DNA of 21,459 nt, taken from Firmicutes bacterium UBA3914 (GTDB lineage Bacteria; Bacillota; Limnochordia; Darwinibacteriales; Darwinibacteriaceae). Location: the NCBI GenBank assembly GCA_002391385.1, contig DGEY01000040.1, forward strand, positions 41,230 to 62,688, given 5' to 3'. Below the pieces are notes generated by a model. That model was not told where the DNA came from. It saw only the letters and a program-made list of their open reading frames with translations, and did not search any database. This document shows, piece by piece, positions 6,015 through 13,815 of this stretch; position 1 is the stretch's first letter, and the number at the start of each line of letters is the position of its first letter. The position numbers were made by a program, and so were the translations under genes.

Positions 6015-7331
6015 TTACCTCCCCTCGCTTGTTATCCCCTGCACACCGTCCCGGTCTGCCGCCAGCACCCGCACCGGGACAAGCTCGCCCACCAGATCTT
6101 CCTGGGGCGCGGGGAAACTCACCCGCACGTAGTTGTCGGTATGGCCGATGGCTAGGCCTCCTTCCTGTTCCTCAACCAGCACTTCAACTACCCTGCCCAG
6201 CAGGGAACGGTGGAACTCCTCAGCTAAGGTGTGCCCTAATTCTATTAGACGTCTGCTGCGGCTTTCCTTTACCGCCGCGGGAATTTGTTCAGGAAAACGC
6301 GCCGCCCGGGTTCCGGCCCGCCGGGAATAATGGAAAACATGGATGCGGCTGAAGGCCACCTCCTTGGTGAGCTCCAGCGTCTGCTGGAAATCCTCCTCGG
6401 TTTCTCCGGGGAAGCCCACCATGATGTCGGTGGTGATTGCCACTTGGGGAACCTGGGCCCGCAGCTTTTCCACAATGGCACGAAACTCACCGCTGGTGTA
6501 ACCCCGGCGCATGCGCTGCAGCACCCGGTCACTTCCGCTCTGCAGGGGAATGTGCACATGGCGGCAGACCACCGGATGGGAGCTGAAGAGCTCCAAGAGC
6601 TCAGATGTCATCTCGTGGGGATCCACCGAACTGATCCGCAGGCGCAGCAGGCCAGGATAAGAGGCGATCTCCCCGGCGATCTGGGCCAGGGTGAGGGGCG
6701 GATCCAAATCCGCGCCGTAGAGCCCCAGATGAATCCCCGTGAGCACGATTTCTCTGTACCCCTGCTCCACCAGCAGCCTCACCTGTTCCAGGACGCTGTC
6801 CCGGCTGCGGCTGCGGGAACGGCCCCGGGCCAAGGGCACCCGGCAGTAGGTACAGAACTGGTTGCAGCCGTCCTGGATCTTCAGCGCGGCGCGGGTACGA
6901 CCATCAAAGGGCAAAGCGGGCAGATCCTCAAACTCGGTTACCTGGAAGATGTCTTCCACCAAGGTCTTCTTGCCACCTGCCGCCAAGCGCTCCAGCTCTT
7001 CCACGATGCGGTCGCGCCCGTCGGTGCCCACCACCAAGCTCACCCCTTCCAGTTCCGCCACTTCCTGGGGATCGGTCTGGGCCAAACAGCCCATGACCAC
7101 CACCTGGGCCTGGGGGTTCAAGCGGTGGGCCCGGCGGATCATCTGGCGCGACTTTTTGTCACCCAGATTGGTCACGGTGCAGGTGTTGATCAAATACACA
7201 TCGGCCTTTTCTTTGAAGTCAACCAAGGTGTAGCCAGCCTGTAGAAACTGGGTAACCACCGCATCTGTATCATATTGATTCACTTTGCAGCCTAGGGTGG
7301 CCACAGCGAGCCTCTTCGCTGCTTCGGTCAT
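6015..7331 (-). CDS. mtaB: tRNA ms2t6A37 methylthiotransferase MtaB
   Basis: A 438-residue radical SAM methylthiotransferase that adds a methylthio group to t6A at position 37 of tRNAs reading ANN codons. The N-terminal MTTase domain supplies its cluster cysteines at about C15 (TLGCKVNQYD), C51 (NTCTVTN) and C82 (MGCLAQ). The radical SAM cysteines follow at about C156, C160 and C163 (CNQFCTYC, then RVPLARGRSRS). A C-terminal TRAM domain contains LGRVVEVLVEEQ. The RVPLARG context after the SAM motif is typical of MtaB (YqeV) rather than MiaB. The ATG at 7331 forms an ATGA overlap with rsmE, and GGAG lies just upstream, so an in-frame ATG five codons earlier is less likely. Confidence 0.96.
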   Translation of the reverse strand: MTEAAKRLAVATLGCKVNQYDTDAVVTQFLQAGYTLVDFKEKADVYLINTCTVTNLGDKKSRQMIRRAHRLNPQAQVVVMGCLAQTDPQEVAELEGVSLVVGTDGRDRIVEELERLAAGGKKTLVEDIFQVTEFEDLPALPFDGRTRAALKIQDGCNQFCTYCRVPLARGRSRSRSRDSVLEQVRLLVEQGYREIVLTGIHLGLYGADLDPPLTLAQIAGEIASYPGLLRLRISSVDPHEMTSELLELFSSHPVVCRHVHIPLQSGSDRVLQRMRRGYTSGEFRAIVEKLRAQVPQVAITTDIMVGFPGETEEDFQQTLELTKEVAFSRIHVFHYSRRAGTRAARFPEQIPAAVKESRSRRLIELGHTLAEEFHRSLLGRVVEVLVEEQEGGLAIGHTDNYVRVSFPAPQEDLVGELVPVRVLAADRDGVQGITSEGR

Positions 7332-8068
7332 CCTAAATCTCCCCATCTATAACCTAAAATGCTCAAAAGGACCAAGCCGGCCGTTTCTGTGCGCAAAATG
7401 CGCGGGCCCAGGGTACAGACCACGGCCCCCGCGTCCTGAAGCGCGGCGATTTCCTCGGGGGAAAAGCCCCCTTCCGGCCCCACGATGGCTGATACCGCCT
7501 TGGGCTCGGCCTCGATCTGGGCCAGACCTTGCTCCCGTTCGGCCTCGTAGGCGGCCAAAACCAGGTGCCCGCGGCTGGCATTCTGGCGGACCCGCTCCAC
7601 CACCTGGGCAAAGGTGTGCACCGGCGCCACTTGGGGCAAGCGGATGCGCCCGCACTGTTTGGCCGCCTCCCTGGCAATGCGCTCCCAGCGCCGCAGCCGG
7701 TTCTCCGCCTGCTTAGGCTCGAGCTGAACCACGGTATAGCGGGAAGTAAAGGGCACAATCTCCGCTGCACCCAGTTCTACGGCCTTTTGGACCACCAGGT
7801 CCATCTTTTCTCCCTTAGCTAGTCCCTGAAACAATACTAGATGAAGGGGTGACTCTTGTGAACCCTTTCTGGTTTCTTCCACCCGCCCCTTCACCTCACG
7901 GCCCACAACCTCCAGCCTCACCAGGTGCAGGAAGCCCTCGGGATCCACGCACTCAACGAGCTCCCCCGGACCAAGGCGCAGCACTTTGGTGATGTGGTGG
8001 GCATCACTGCCGCGAATGGTTATCTCCAGGCCCTGCCGCTGGTCCTGCTCGATGAAAAACCGCACCAC
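7328..8068 (-). CDS. rsmE: 16S rRNA (uracil1498-N3)-methyltransferase RsmE
   Basis: About 246 residues of the SPOUT-fold RsmE family, which methylates U1498 of 16S rRNA in the decoding region. Visible motifs are a PUA-like N-terminal part with HHITKVLRLGPGE, and the C-terminal SAM-binding knot with VGPEGGFSPEEI (about 196-207) and LGPRILRTETA. The frame is open for another 38 codons upstream within prmA, but that extension looks nothing like RsmE. The likely start is one of several clustered GTG codons: 8077 (overlapping the prmA stop), 8068 or 8065. GAGGGG is about eight bases before 8068, which I prefer. It overlaps mtaB by four bases. It is part of the dnaK operon, as in B. subtilis (yqeU). 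Confidence 0.94.
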   Translation of the reverse strand: MVRFFIEQDQRQGLEITIRGSDAHHITKVLRLGPGELVECVDPEGFLHLVRLEVVGREVKGRVEETRKGSQESPLHLVLFQGLAKGEKMDLVVQKAVELGAAEIVPFTSRYTVVQLEPKQAENRLRRWERIAREAAKQCGRIRLPQVAPVHTFAQVVERVRQNASRGHLVLAAYEAEREQGLAQIEAEPKAVSAIVGPEGGFSPEEIAALQDAGAVVCTLGPRILRTETAGLVLLSILGYRWGDLG

Positions 8069-8069
8069 C

Positions 8070-8993
8070 TCAATCACCCCTCTGGAATAGATAGGCAGTC
8101 CATTCGCCCTGCTGTTTGCGGCGGAGCAGGCGCAAACCCGCCTGGTTGGCCTGGGCAAGGATCTCCCCATCCCAGTCCGCAACTACCCCGGAGGCGATGA
8201 AAAAGCCCCGGGGTGCCAAGATTTTCTGTACCTGGGGGAGCATGGGGGCGATCACATGGGCCACGATATTGGCCAGGATCACCTGGGGCTGGCCCTGAAG
8301 ATCCTCCAGCGTGCCCTGTTCGATGGGAAACTCGAGCTTGTTCAGGTCCCTGTTTTCCCGGGCCGCCCGCACGGCCACCGGGTCGATGTCCACTGCCTCC
8401 ACCTGCGCGCCCAGTTTGGCGGCGATAATGGCCAGGATCCCTGAACCGGTGCCGATATCCCATACCGTGCGCCCCTCAAGACTAAGGTGCTGCAGAAATT
8501 CGATGCACATGGCCGTGGAAGGATGGGTGCCCGTTCCAAAGGCCATGCCGGGATCCAAGTAGACGACCACCTGCCCGGGCCCGGGCTCCCTTTCCAGGGG
8601 CTCCCAGGCCGGCTGGATCAAAACCTGCCCGATGCGCACCGGGCGGTAATACTGTTTCCAAGCTTGGGCCCAGTCCTCTTCCCGGACCTGCCCTTCCACA
8701 ATGAGCACCGGTCCGGGGTCAAAACCGTAGTCCCGCAAATTCTGCAGCTCCCGCCGGAGTGCCTCCTGCTCTGCTTGGTCCAGTCTGTTGTCTGAGAAAT
8801 AACAGAGGATGGCTGCCTGCTCTGAAGCTTTCTGCTCTGGGAAATAGTCTCCCCAGCCGCGCCGCTTGGCCTCGTCCACCAGAGCGCTGTCTTCCACGGC
8901 GAAGTGCTCTATGCCCCACCTGCTCAAAACAGCGTAGGCACCTTCCAATGCGGTGCGGTTAAGGATGATGCGCAGTTCCTGCCAGTCGGACAT
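8070..8993 (-). CDS. prmA: Ribosomal protein L11 methyltransferase
   Basis: A 307-residue class I SAM-dependent methyltransferase that trimethylates ribosomal protein L11. The N-terminal substrate-recognition domain covers about 1-130. The diagnostic LDPGMAFGTGTHPST sits at about 147-160. SAM-binding motif I, DIGTGSGILAI, lies at about 179-189, the acidic loop EAVDIDPVAV at about 199-208, and the post-motif ILANIVAHVI takes the place of the usual NILA. The ATG at 8993 is chosen because AAAGGGG lies seven bases upstream; the frame stays open for 22 further codons into a GC-rich hairpin and does not look like protein. It follows dnaJ by 62 bases across that hairpin. Confidence 0.96.
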   Translation of the reverse strand: MSDWQELRIILNRTALEGAYAVLSRWGIEHFAVEDSALVDEAKRRGWGDYFPEQKASEQAAILCYFSDNRLDQAEQEALRRELQNLRDYGFDPGPVLIVEGQVREEDWAQAWKQYYRPVRIGQVLIQPAWEPLEREPGPGQVVVYLDPGMAFGTGTHPSTAMCIEFLQHLSLEGRTVWDIGTGSGILAIIAAKLGAQVEAVDIDPVAVRAARENRDLNKLEFPIEQGTLEDLQGQPQVILANIVAHVIAPMLPQVQKILAPRGFFIASGVVADWDGEILAQANQAGLRLLRRKQQGEWTAYLFQRGD

Positions 8994-9021
8994 GGACCTA
9001 CCCCTTTCTTCAGCTAAGACA

Positions 9022-9046
9022 GGGGCTGCCCCCCAGGGGCAGCCCC
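9022..9046 (-). other. Strong GC hairpin between dnaJ and prmA
   Basis: An inverted repeat of 11 base pairs (GGGGCTGCCCC and GGGGCAGCCCC, 9022-9046) with a three-base loop lies ten bases after the dnaJ stop and about 29 bases before prmA. No run of T follows, so it is not a classical intrinsic terminator. It could protect the 3' end of dnaK-dnaJ mRNA or attenuate expression of prmA and later genes. Confidence 0.75.
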
Positions 9047-9055
9047 GTAGACAGC

Positions 9056-10171
9056 TCAACGCAGGGCATCTTTCATGCGCTCAAAGAAACCCTTGTTTTC
9101 ATCGGGCGGGTTCTCTCCCCCCGCTTTGGCGAACTCCCGCAGCAGTTGTTTCTGCTTGGCCGTGAGCTTAGTTGGGGTGACCACCCGGATCTCCACCAGC
9201 TGATCGCCCCGGCCGGCACCCCGCAGGTGGGGAATGCCCTTGCCCCGCAGCCGCAGAACCCGTCCAGACTGCGTGCCTTCGGGAATGCGCATCTTCACAG
9301 GGCCCTCTAAGGTGGGCACCTCGATCTCGTCACCCAGAGCCGCCTGGACAAAGGAGATGGGAACTTCCAGAATCACATTCTGCCCCTGGCGCTTAAACAG
9401 CTCGTGGGGCTTGACCCGGATCACCACGAACAGATCGCCGGGCGGCCCTCCCCGCACGCCCGCTTCGCCTTTGCCCGCTAAGCGCAGGCTTTGGCCGTCG
9501 TTGATCCCCGGGGGAACCTTCACCTTGACTCTGCTCATCTTGCGCTGGGTACCGCTGCCGTAGCAAACGCTGCAGGGTGTATCAAAAGTCCGACCTTCAC
9601 CCAAGCAGCGTCCGCAGGTCCGGGTGCTGGTGAAGTGGCCAAAGGGGGTCGCCTGCGTATAGGTCACCTGGCCTGTCCCGCGGCACTCGGGACACGTCAC
9701 GATAGGGGTGCCCGGTTCGGCTCGATTACCACCGCAGTGTTCGCAGACCTCGGTGCGGGGAATGGTGATTTCCGTTTCGGTGCCGAAGGCCGCTTCCTCA
9801 AAGCTGATGGTGAGCTCGTAGCGGAGATCCGCTCCCCTTTGCGGCCTGTGGGACTGGCGGGGGCCAAAACCGCCGAAGAACTCGCTGAAGATATCGCCCA
9901 GATCCTCAAAGCCGAAACCGAATCCACCGAAGCCGCCTTGGCCAGCGTCCTCGAAGGCTGCGTGACCGAAGTTGTCGTATTGCGCCCTCTTTTCCGGATC
10001 CCCCAGCACGGAGTAGGCTTCGTTAATCTGCTTGAAGCGCTCCTCCGCGCCGGGCTCCTTGTTCACATCGGGATGATACTTCCTAGCCAGCTTGCGGTAG
10101 GCTTTTTTGATCTCCTCGTCGGTCGCGCCCCGGGGAACGCCTAAGATGTCGTAATAGTCCTCTTTAGCCAA
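9056..10171 (-). CDS. dnaJ: Chaperone DnaJ (Hsp40)
   Basis: A 371-residue type I DnaJ, the cochaperone that delivers substrates to DnaK and stimulates its ATPase. The J domain occupies about 1-70, with HPD at 33-35. A Gly/Phe-rich linker follows (about 75-105, GGFGGFGFGFEDLG). The zinc domain has four CxxC repeats (CEHCGG, CPECRGTG, CGRCLGEG, CSVCYGSG); the first ends in Arg instead of the usual final Gly. The C-terminal substrate-binding domains run from about 215 onward. The start is a TTG at 10171 with AAGGCGGT about seven bases upstream. It follows dnaK by 28 bases within the CIRCE-controlled operon. Confidence 0.98.
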   Translation of the reverse strand: MAKEDYYDILGVPRGATDEEIKKAYRKLARKYHPDVNKEPGAEERFKQINEAYSVLGDPEKRAQYDNFGHAAFEDAGQGGFGGFGFGFEDLGDIFSEFFGGFGPRQSHRPQRGADLRYELTISFEEAAFGTETEITIPRTEVCEHCGGNRAEPGTPIVTCPECRGTGQVTYTQATPFGHFTSTRTCGRCLGEGRTFDTPCSVCYGSGTQRKMSRVKVKVPPGINDGQSLRLAGKGEAGVRGGPPGDLFVVIRVKPHELFKRQGQNVILEVPISFVQAALGDEIEVPTLEGPVKMRIPEGTQSGRVLRLRGKGIPHLRGAGRGDQLVEIRVVTPTKLTAKQKQLLREFAKAGGENPPDENKGFFERMKDALR

Positions 10172-10199
10172 GCGCTACACCGCCTTTTTAGCACTGACC

Positions 10200-12032
10200 T
10201 TACGTCTCCTCCGTATAGTCAGCGTCCACTACATCGTCGTCCTGCTTGCTCTGGTCCTGTCCCGGAGCACCGCTTTGGGTCCCTTGGGCCTGGGTCTGCT
10301 GATAGAGCCGTTGGGAAATGCGGTGCATAACCTCGTCCATGGCCCGCATCTTGGATTTGATCTCCTCCAGATCATCCTTCTCCATGGCGGCCCTCAACTC
10401 GTCCATGGCCTTTTCTGCCTGGGACTTCTCCTCTGGGGTTACCTTGTCGCCAAGTTCCTTGAGGGTCCGCTCGGTGGCCCAGAGCGCGTTGTCCGCATTG
10501 TTGCGCAGCTCAATGGCTTCCCGCTTCTTGCGGTCTTCTTCCGCATGTTCTTCCGCCTCTTTCACCAACCGGTCGATATCCTCCTTGGTTAGGCTGGTGG
10601 AAGAAGTGACGGTAATGGTCTGCTCCCGTCCGGTCCCCTTGTCTTTCGCCGTGACATTCACGATGCCGTTGCGGTCAATGTCGAAGGTGACTTCGATCTG
10701 GGGAACGCCGCGGGGAGCTGGGGGAATGCCCGTGAGCTGGAAGCGGCCCAGAGTCACGTTATCCGCCGCCAGGGGCCGCTCACCCTGGAGAACATGGATA
10801 TCCACCGCCGGCTGATTGTCGCTGGCCGTGGTGAAGACCTTGGTCTCCCGGCAGGGTATGGGCGTGTTGCGCTTGATCAGCGTGGTCATCACGCCGCCCA
10901 GAGTCTCGATACCCAAGGACAGGGGAGTAACGTCCACCAAGACCAGGCCCTGGCCCGCCTCAAACTCGCCGGCCAGAACGCCAGCCTGGATCGCGGCGCC
11001 TAAAGCCACGCACTCGTCGGGGTTGATGCCTTTGTAAGCCTCTTTGCCCATGAACTTTTCAATGGCTTCCTGCACCGCGGGGATACGGGTGGAACCGCCC
11101 ACCAGGATGACCCGGTCGATGTCCTGCGGGGTCAAACCGGCATCAGAGAGGGCCTGGCGCAGGGGCCCCATGGTCTTTTCCACCAGATCCGCGGTGAGCT
11201 CGTTGAACTTGGCCCGGGTTAAGGTCATGTCCAGATGCACAGGTCCCGCGGGCGTCGCGCTGATAAAGGGCAGGTTGATGCTGGTCTGAACCAGGCCCGA
11301 CAGCTCAATCTTGGCCTTTTCCGCGGCCTCCTTCAGCCTCTGCATGGCCATTTTGTCTTGGGTTAAGTCGATACCCGTTTCCTTTTTGAACTCCCGGACC
11401 ATCCAGTCTATGATTCGCTGATCGAAGTCATCTCCACCCAGGCGGTTGTTGCCGCTGGTGGCTTTGACACCAACATAACCTTCATCCAGTTCCAGGATGG
11501 ACACGTCAAAGGTTCCGCCGCCCAGGTCGAAGACCAAAACGGTCTGCTCATGCTCCTTATCCAACCCGTAGGCCAGGGCGGCAGCCGTGGGCTCGTTGAT
11601 GATGCGCAGAACTTCCAAACCGGCGATGGTACCGGCATCCTTCGTGGCCTGCCTCTGGGCGTCGGTGAAATAGGCGGGCACGGTAATGACCGCTTTTTCC
11701 ACCTTCTCACCTAGATAGGCTTCGGCCTCTTCCTTCAGTTTGCGCAGGATCATGGCGGAAATCTCCTGCGGTGTCATGGACTTGCCATCTATGGTCACCC
11801 GGTAGTCGGTACCCATGTGGCGCTTGATGGAGGAGATGGTCCGGTCGGGATTGGTGACAGCCTGCCGCTTGGCCACCTGGCCCACCAGACGCTCACCATC
11901 TTTTGTAAACGCCACAACGGAAGGCGTTGTCCTGGAACCTTCTGCGTTGGGAATGATGACAGGTTCTCCGCCCTCCATAACTGCCACAACCGAGTTGGTC
12001 GTCCCCAAGTCTATACCGATCACTTTTGACAT
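10200..12032 (-). CDS. dnaK: Chaperone DnaK (Hsp70)
   Basis: A 610-residue Hsp70, the central ATP-driven folding chaperone. The nucleotide-binding domain starts with IGIDLGTTNSVVAV (5-18) and contains VFDLGGGTFDVSIL and VILVGGSTRIPAVQ. The substrate-binding domain has the typical DVTPLSLGIET linker region. The helical lid is followed by a Gln/Gly-rich tail ending in DDDVVDADYTEET. It has the length and single-loop deletion expected for Gram-positive DnaK. The ATG at 12032 lies inside the end of grpE, overlapping it by 13 bases. GAGGAGG about ten bases upstream also lies in grpE, so the two are translationally coupled. Confidence 0.99.
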   Translation of the reverse strand: MSKVIGIDLGTTNSVVAVMEGGEPVIIPNAEGSRTTPSVVAFTKDGERLVGQVAKRQAVTNPDRTISSIKRHMGTDYRVTIDGKSMTPQEISAMILRKLKEEAEAYLGEKVEKAVITVPAYFTDAQRQATKDAGTIAGLEVLRIINEPTAAALAYGLDKEHEQTVLVFDLGGGTFDVSILELDEGYVGVKATSGNNRLGGDDFDQRIIDWMVREFKKETGIDLTQDKMAMQRLKEAAEKAKIELSGLVQTSINLPFISATPAGPVHLDMTLTRAKFNELTADLVEKTMGPLRQALSDAGLTPQDIDRVILVGGSTRIPAVQEAIEKFMGKEAYKGINPDECVALGAAIQAGVLAGEFEAGQGLVLVDVTPLSLGIETLGGVMTTLIKRNTPIPCRETKVFTTASDNQPAVDIHVLQGERPLAADNVTLGRFQLTGIPPAPRGVPQIEVTFDIDRNGIVNVTAKDKGTGREQTITVTSSTSLTKEDIDRLVKEAEEHAEEDRKKREAIELRNNADNALWATERTLKELGDKVTPEEKSQAEKAMDELRAAMEKDDLEEIKSKMRAMDEVMHRISQRLYQQTQAQGTQSGAPGQDQSKQDDDVVDADYTEET

Positions 12033-12637
12033 TGCTTCTCTTCCTCCTCACCCTGGCCTACCAGGACCTTAGTGTGTCTAAGTACTTTATCATGCAGCAG
12101 ATAACCTGTTTGCACCTGGGCAAGCACCGACAGTTCCTCACCGCCTGTGCCTTCCATGGCCACCGCTTCATGCAGGTTGGGATCAAAGGGCTGCCCCACC
12201 GCTTCGATGGGCTGGAGCCCGTGATTGGCCAAGGCTTCCTGCAGGCCCCGGAAGACCATCTCCATGCCTTGGAAAAACGGGTCCTCGGCCTGCTCCTCCC
12301 GCTTAGCCTGCATGGCCCGTTCGAAATTATCCAAAACCGGCAGCAGATCTTTGATCAGCTCTTCATTAGCTGCCAAGCGGATGCCCTCCAGTTGTCTCTG
12401 CATGCGGCGCCTGTAGTTCTCAAAATCGGCCTTCAAGCGCAGCAGCTGCTGAGCAAGGCGTGCCCTTTCTTCCTCCAGCTGTGCCAGCTGCTCCTGGAAT
12501 TCTTGGGACACGGCCTCAGCCTGTTCTTCCGCTGCTTCCTGCACCCCCGGCTCCACCTCCACTTGTTCCGGGACGGAATCCTGCTCTGCCTGTTCCAACT
12601 CCTTGGCATCTTCCCTCATTTCGTCCTTTTCCGTCAC
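12020..12637 (-). CDS. grpE: Nucleotide exchange factor GrpE
   Basis: A 205-residue GrpE, which releases ADP from DnaK. The first 45 residues are acidic and Glu/Gln-rich. A long coiled coil follows (about 45-100, including QLLRLKADFENYRRRMQRQL). The C-terminal beta domain contains GLQPIEAVGQPFDPNLHEAV and ends with VQTGYLLHDKVLRHTKVLV, both family hallmarks. The start is GTG at 12637, with GGAGGAGG seven bases upstream. It overlaps dnaK by 13 bases and is separated from hrcA by 55 bases holding a hairpin. It is controlled from the CIRCE promoter upstream of hrcA. Confidence 0.98.
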   Translation of the reverse strand: MTEKDEMREDAKELEQAEQDSVPEQVEVEPGVQEAAEEQAEAVSQEFQEQLAQLEEERARLAQQLLRLKADFENYRRRMQRQLEGIRLAANEELIKDLLPVLDNFERAMQAKREEQAEDPFFQGMEMVFRGLQEALANHGLQPIEAVGQPFDPNLHEAVAMEGTGGEELSVLAQVQTGYLLHDKVLRHTKVLVGQGEEEEKQCQK

Positions 12638-12657
12638 CCAGCTACCTCCTCCCTAAG

Positions 12658-12687
12658 AAAGTGACCCTTGCTGGCAAAGGTCGCTTT
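12658..12687 (-). other. Hairpin between hrcA and grpE
   Basis: On the minus strand AAAGCGACC (12679-12687) pairs with GGTCACTTT (12658-12666), nine pairs with one wobble. Two further pairs form inside, across a mismatch. It begins five bases after the hrcA stop and ends about 20 bases before grpE. No T run follows, so a terminator is unlikely. In B. subtilis the dnaK operon transcript is processed between hrcA and grpE, so a stabilising or processing structure is a reasonable guess. Confidence 0.65.
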
Positions 12688-12692
12688 CCGCA

Positions 12693-13715
12693 CTATCTGT
12701 GATGCCTGGTCAACAGCAAGCTGACGGTTTGTGCCATCAGGTCAACGGCTGCCACCATCTTGGCGTAGTCCATGCGGGTCGGCCCCAAGACCCCCAAGGT
12801 CCCCACCACATCATCGCCCACGTAGTAAGTGCACGTCACAATGCTGCAGGTCTGCATGGGCGCGTAAGTGTTTTCCTGCCCAATGATCACCTGCACGCCG
12901 CTGGATCTAGCGGCGCCGCTCAGAATATTCAACAGCATATCTTTCTGCTCCAGGGCCTCAAAGAGGGCTGCCGCCCGCTGCACATCCCGGAACTCCGGCT
13001 GCGTCAGGATGTTGGATGCACCTGTGGCATAAACCTGCTCTTCCTTTTCTTCCGCCAACCCCTGCAGCACCAGATCCACCAGTACCCTGCCGATTTCCCC
13101 GAAATCGCTGATGATCTCCTTGAGCACGGTCATGCCCAGCTGCCTGTAGGTGATCCCCTTCAGTTTCTTGTTCAGCGCCTCGGAAATTTCCGCCACTTCT
13201 TCGGGGGAATACTCCTGGGCGGTGCGGATCAGGCGGTTTTTGACGAGCATGGGGTGCAGAACGAGGGTAGCCAAAATGCTTGTGGGCTCCAGCAAAACCA
13301 GCTGGACGTGTTTGAACACCAGCTGTTCGCTGCTGGGGGCCACAACCAGCGACACCGATTCGGTGAGCAGCGCAAGCAGCTTGGCCGCCAGGTGCAGGGC
13401 CCGCTCGGGGCTGTGCTGGGCATCCAGGAGCTGTTTTTCGATCCTCTCCACCTCTGATTGGGGAAAAGTGTGCGGTTCCATGAGTGCATCCACGTAGAAG
13501 CGATAACCCTTATCAGAAGGGATCCGCCCCGCGGAAACATGGGGCTGCTCCAAATACCCTATTTCTTCCAAATCTGCCATTTCGTTGCGAATGGTTGCCG
13601 GAGAGACGCCCAAGTCATGTCTGCGCGCAATTGTCCGTGATCCCACGGGCTCGGCGGTCTCAACATAGCTGTCAATGATCGCCCGGAGCACCAACCGTTT
13701 GCGTTCATCCAACAT
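12693..13715 (-). CDS. hrcA: Heat-inducible transcription repressor HrcA
   Basis: A 340-residue HrcA, the repressor that binds CIRCE and is kept active by GroEL. The N-terminal winged helix (about 1-75) contains VGSRTIARRHDLGVSPATIR and EMADLEEIGYLEQPHVSAGR, then IPSDKGYRFYVD. The GAF-like regulatory region follows, and the C-terminus has YYVGDDVVGTLGVLGPTRMDY. The ATG at 13715 is chosen because it lies downstream of the CIRCE element; an in-frame GTG at 13742 would fall inside the operator. GGGGGAGGG is about ten bases upstream. It is the first gene of the operon and represses its own synthesis through the CIRCE at 13736-13762. Confidence 0.98.
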   Translation of the reverse strand: MLDERKRLVLRAIIDSYVETAEPVGSRTIARRHDLGVSPATIRNEMADLEEIGYLEQPHVSAGRIPSDKGYRFYVDALMEPHTFPQSEVERIEKQLLDAQHSPERALHLAAKLLALLTESVSLVVAPSSEQLVFKHVQLVLLEPTSILATLVLHPMLVKNRLIRTAQEYSPEEVAEISEALNKKLKGITYRQLGMTVLKEIISDFGEIGRVLVDLVLQGLAEEKEEQVYATGASNILTQPEFRDVQRAAALFEALEQKDMLLNILSGAARSSGVQVIIGQENTYAPMQTCSIVTCTYYVGDDVVGTLGVLGPTRMDYAKMVAAVDLMAQTVSLLLTRHHR

Positions 13716-13735
13716 GACCCTTTCACCCTCCCCCT

Positions 13736-13762
13736 TTAGCACTCATTAAGAGAGAGTGCTAA
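13736..13762 (-). promoter_or_regulatory. CIRCE operator (HrcA binding site)
   Basis: A perfect inverted repeat: TTAGCACTC (13736-13744), a nine-base spacer, and GAGTGCTAA (13754-13762). This is the exact consensus bound by HrcA. It lies between the predicted transcription start (about 13770) and the hrcA ATG, so it is in the transcribed leader, as in other class I heat-shock operons. It should repress the whole hrcA-grpE-dnaK-dnaJ transcript at normal temperature. Confidence 0.99.
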
Positions 13763-13776
13763 CAGATCTCAACCAT

Positions 13777-13805
13777 AAAATATCACTTCGCACCCTGTTT
13801 GTCAA
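13777..13805 (-). promoter_or_regulatory. Sigma-A promoter of the dnaK operon
   Basis: On the minus strand a perfect TTGACA (13800-13805) lies 17 bases from TATTTT (13777-13782). The predicted start near 13770 is just upstream of CIRCE. The -35 begins ten bases after the hemW stop and no terminator separates them, so some read-through from hemW is possible. Confidence 0.88.
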
Positions 13806-13815
13806 GGGGACCGGC

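Noticed and set aside
6285..7244. 319-codon plus-strand open frame opposite mtaB
   Set aside because: mtaB has complete motifs on the other strand; this frame is a by-product of GC-biased third positions.
9491..10144. 217-codon plus-strand open frame opposite dnaJ
   Set aside because: It lies wholly within dnaJ on the other strand, has no recognisable domain and has no ribosome binding site.
13716..13742. GTG start of hrcA at 13742
   Set aside because: It falls within the CIRCE operator; the ATG at 13715 gives the normal HrcA N-terminus.
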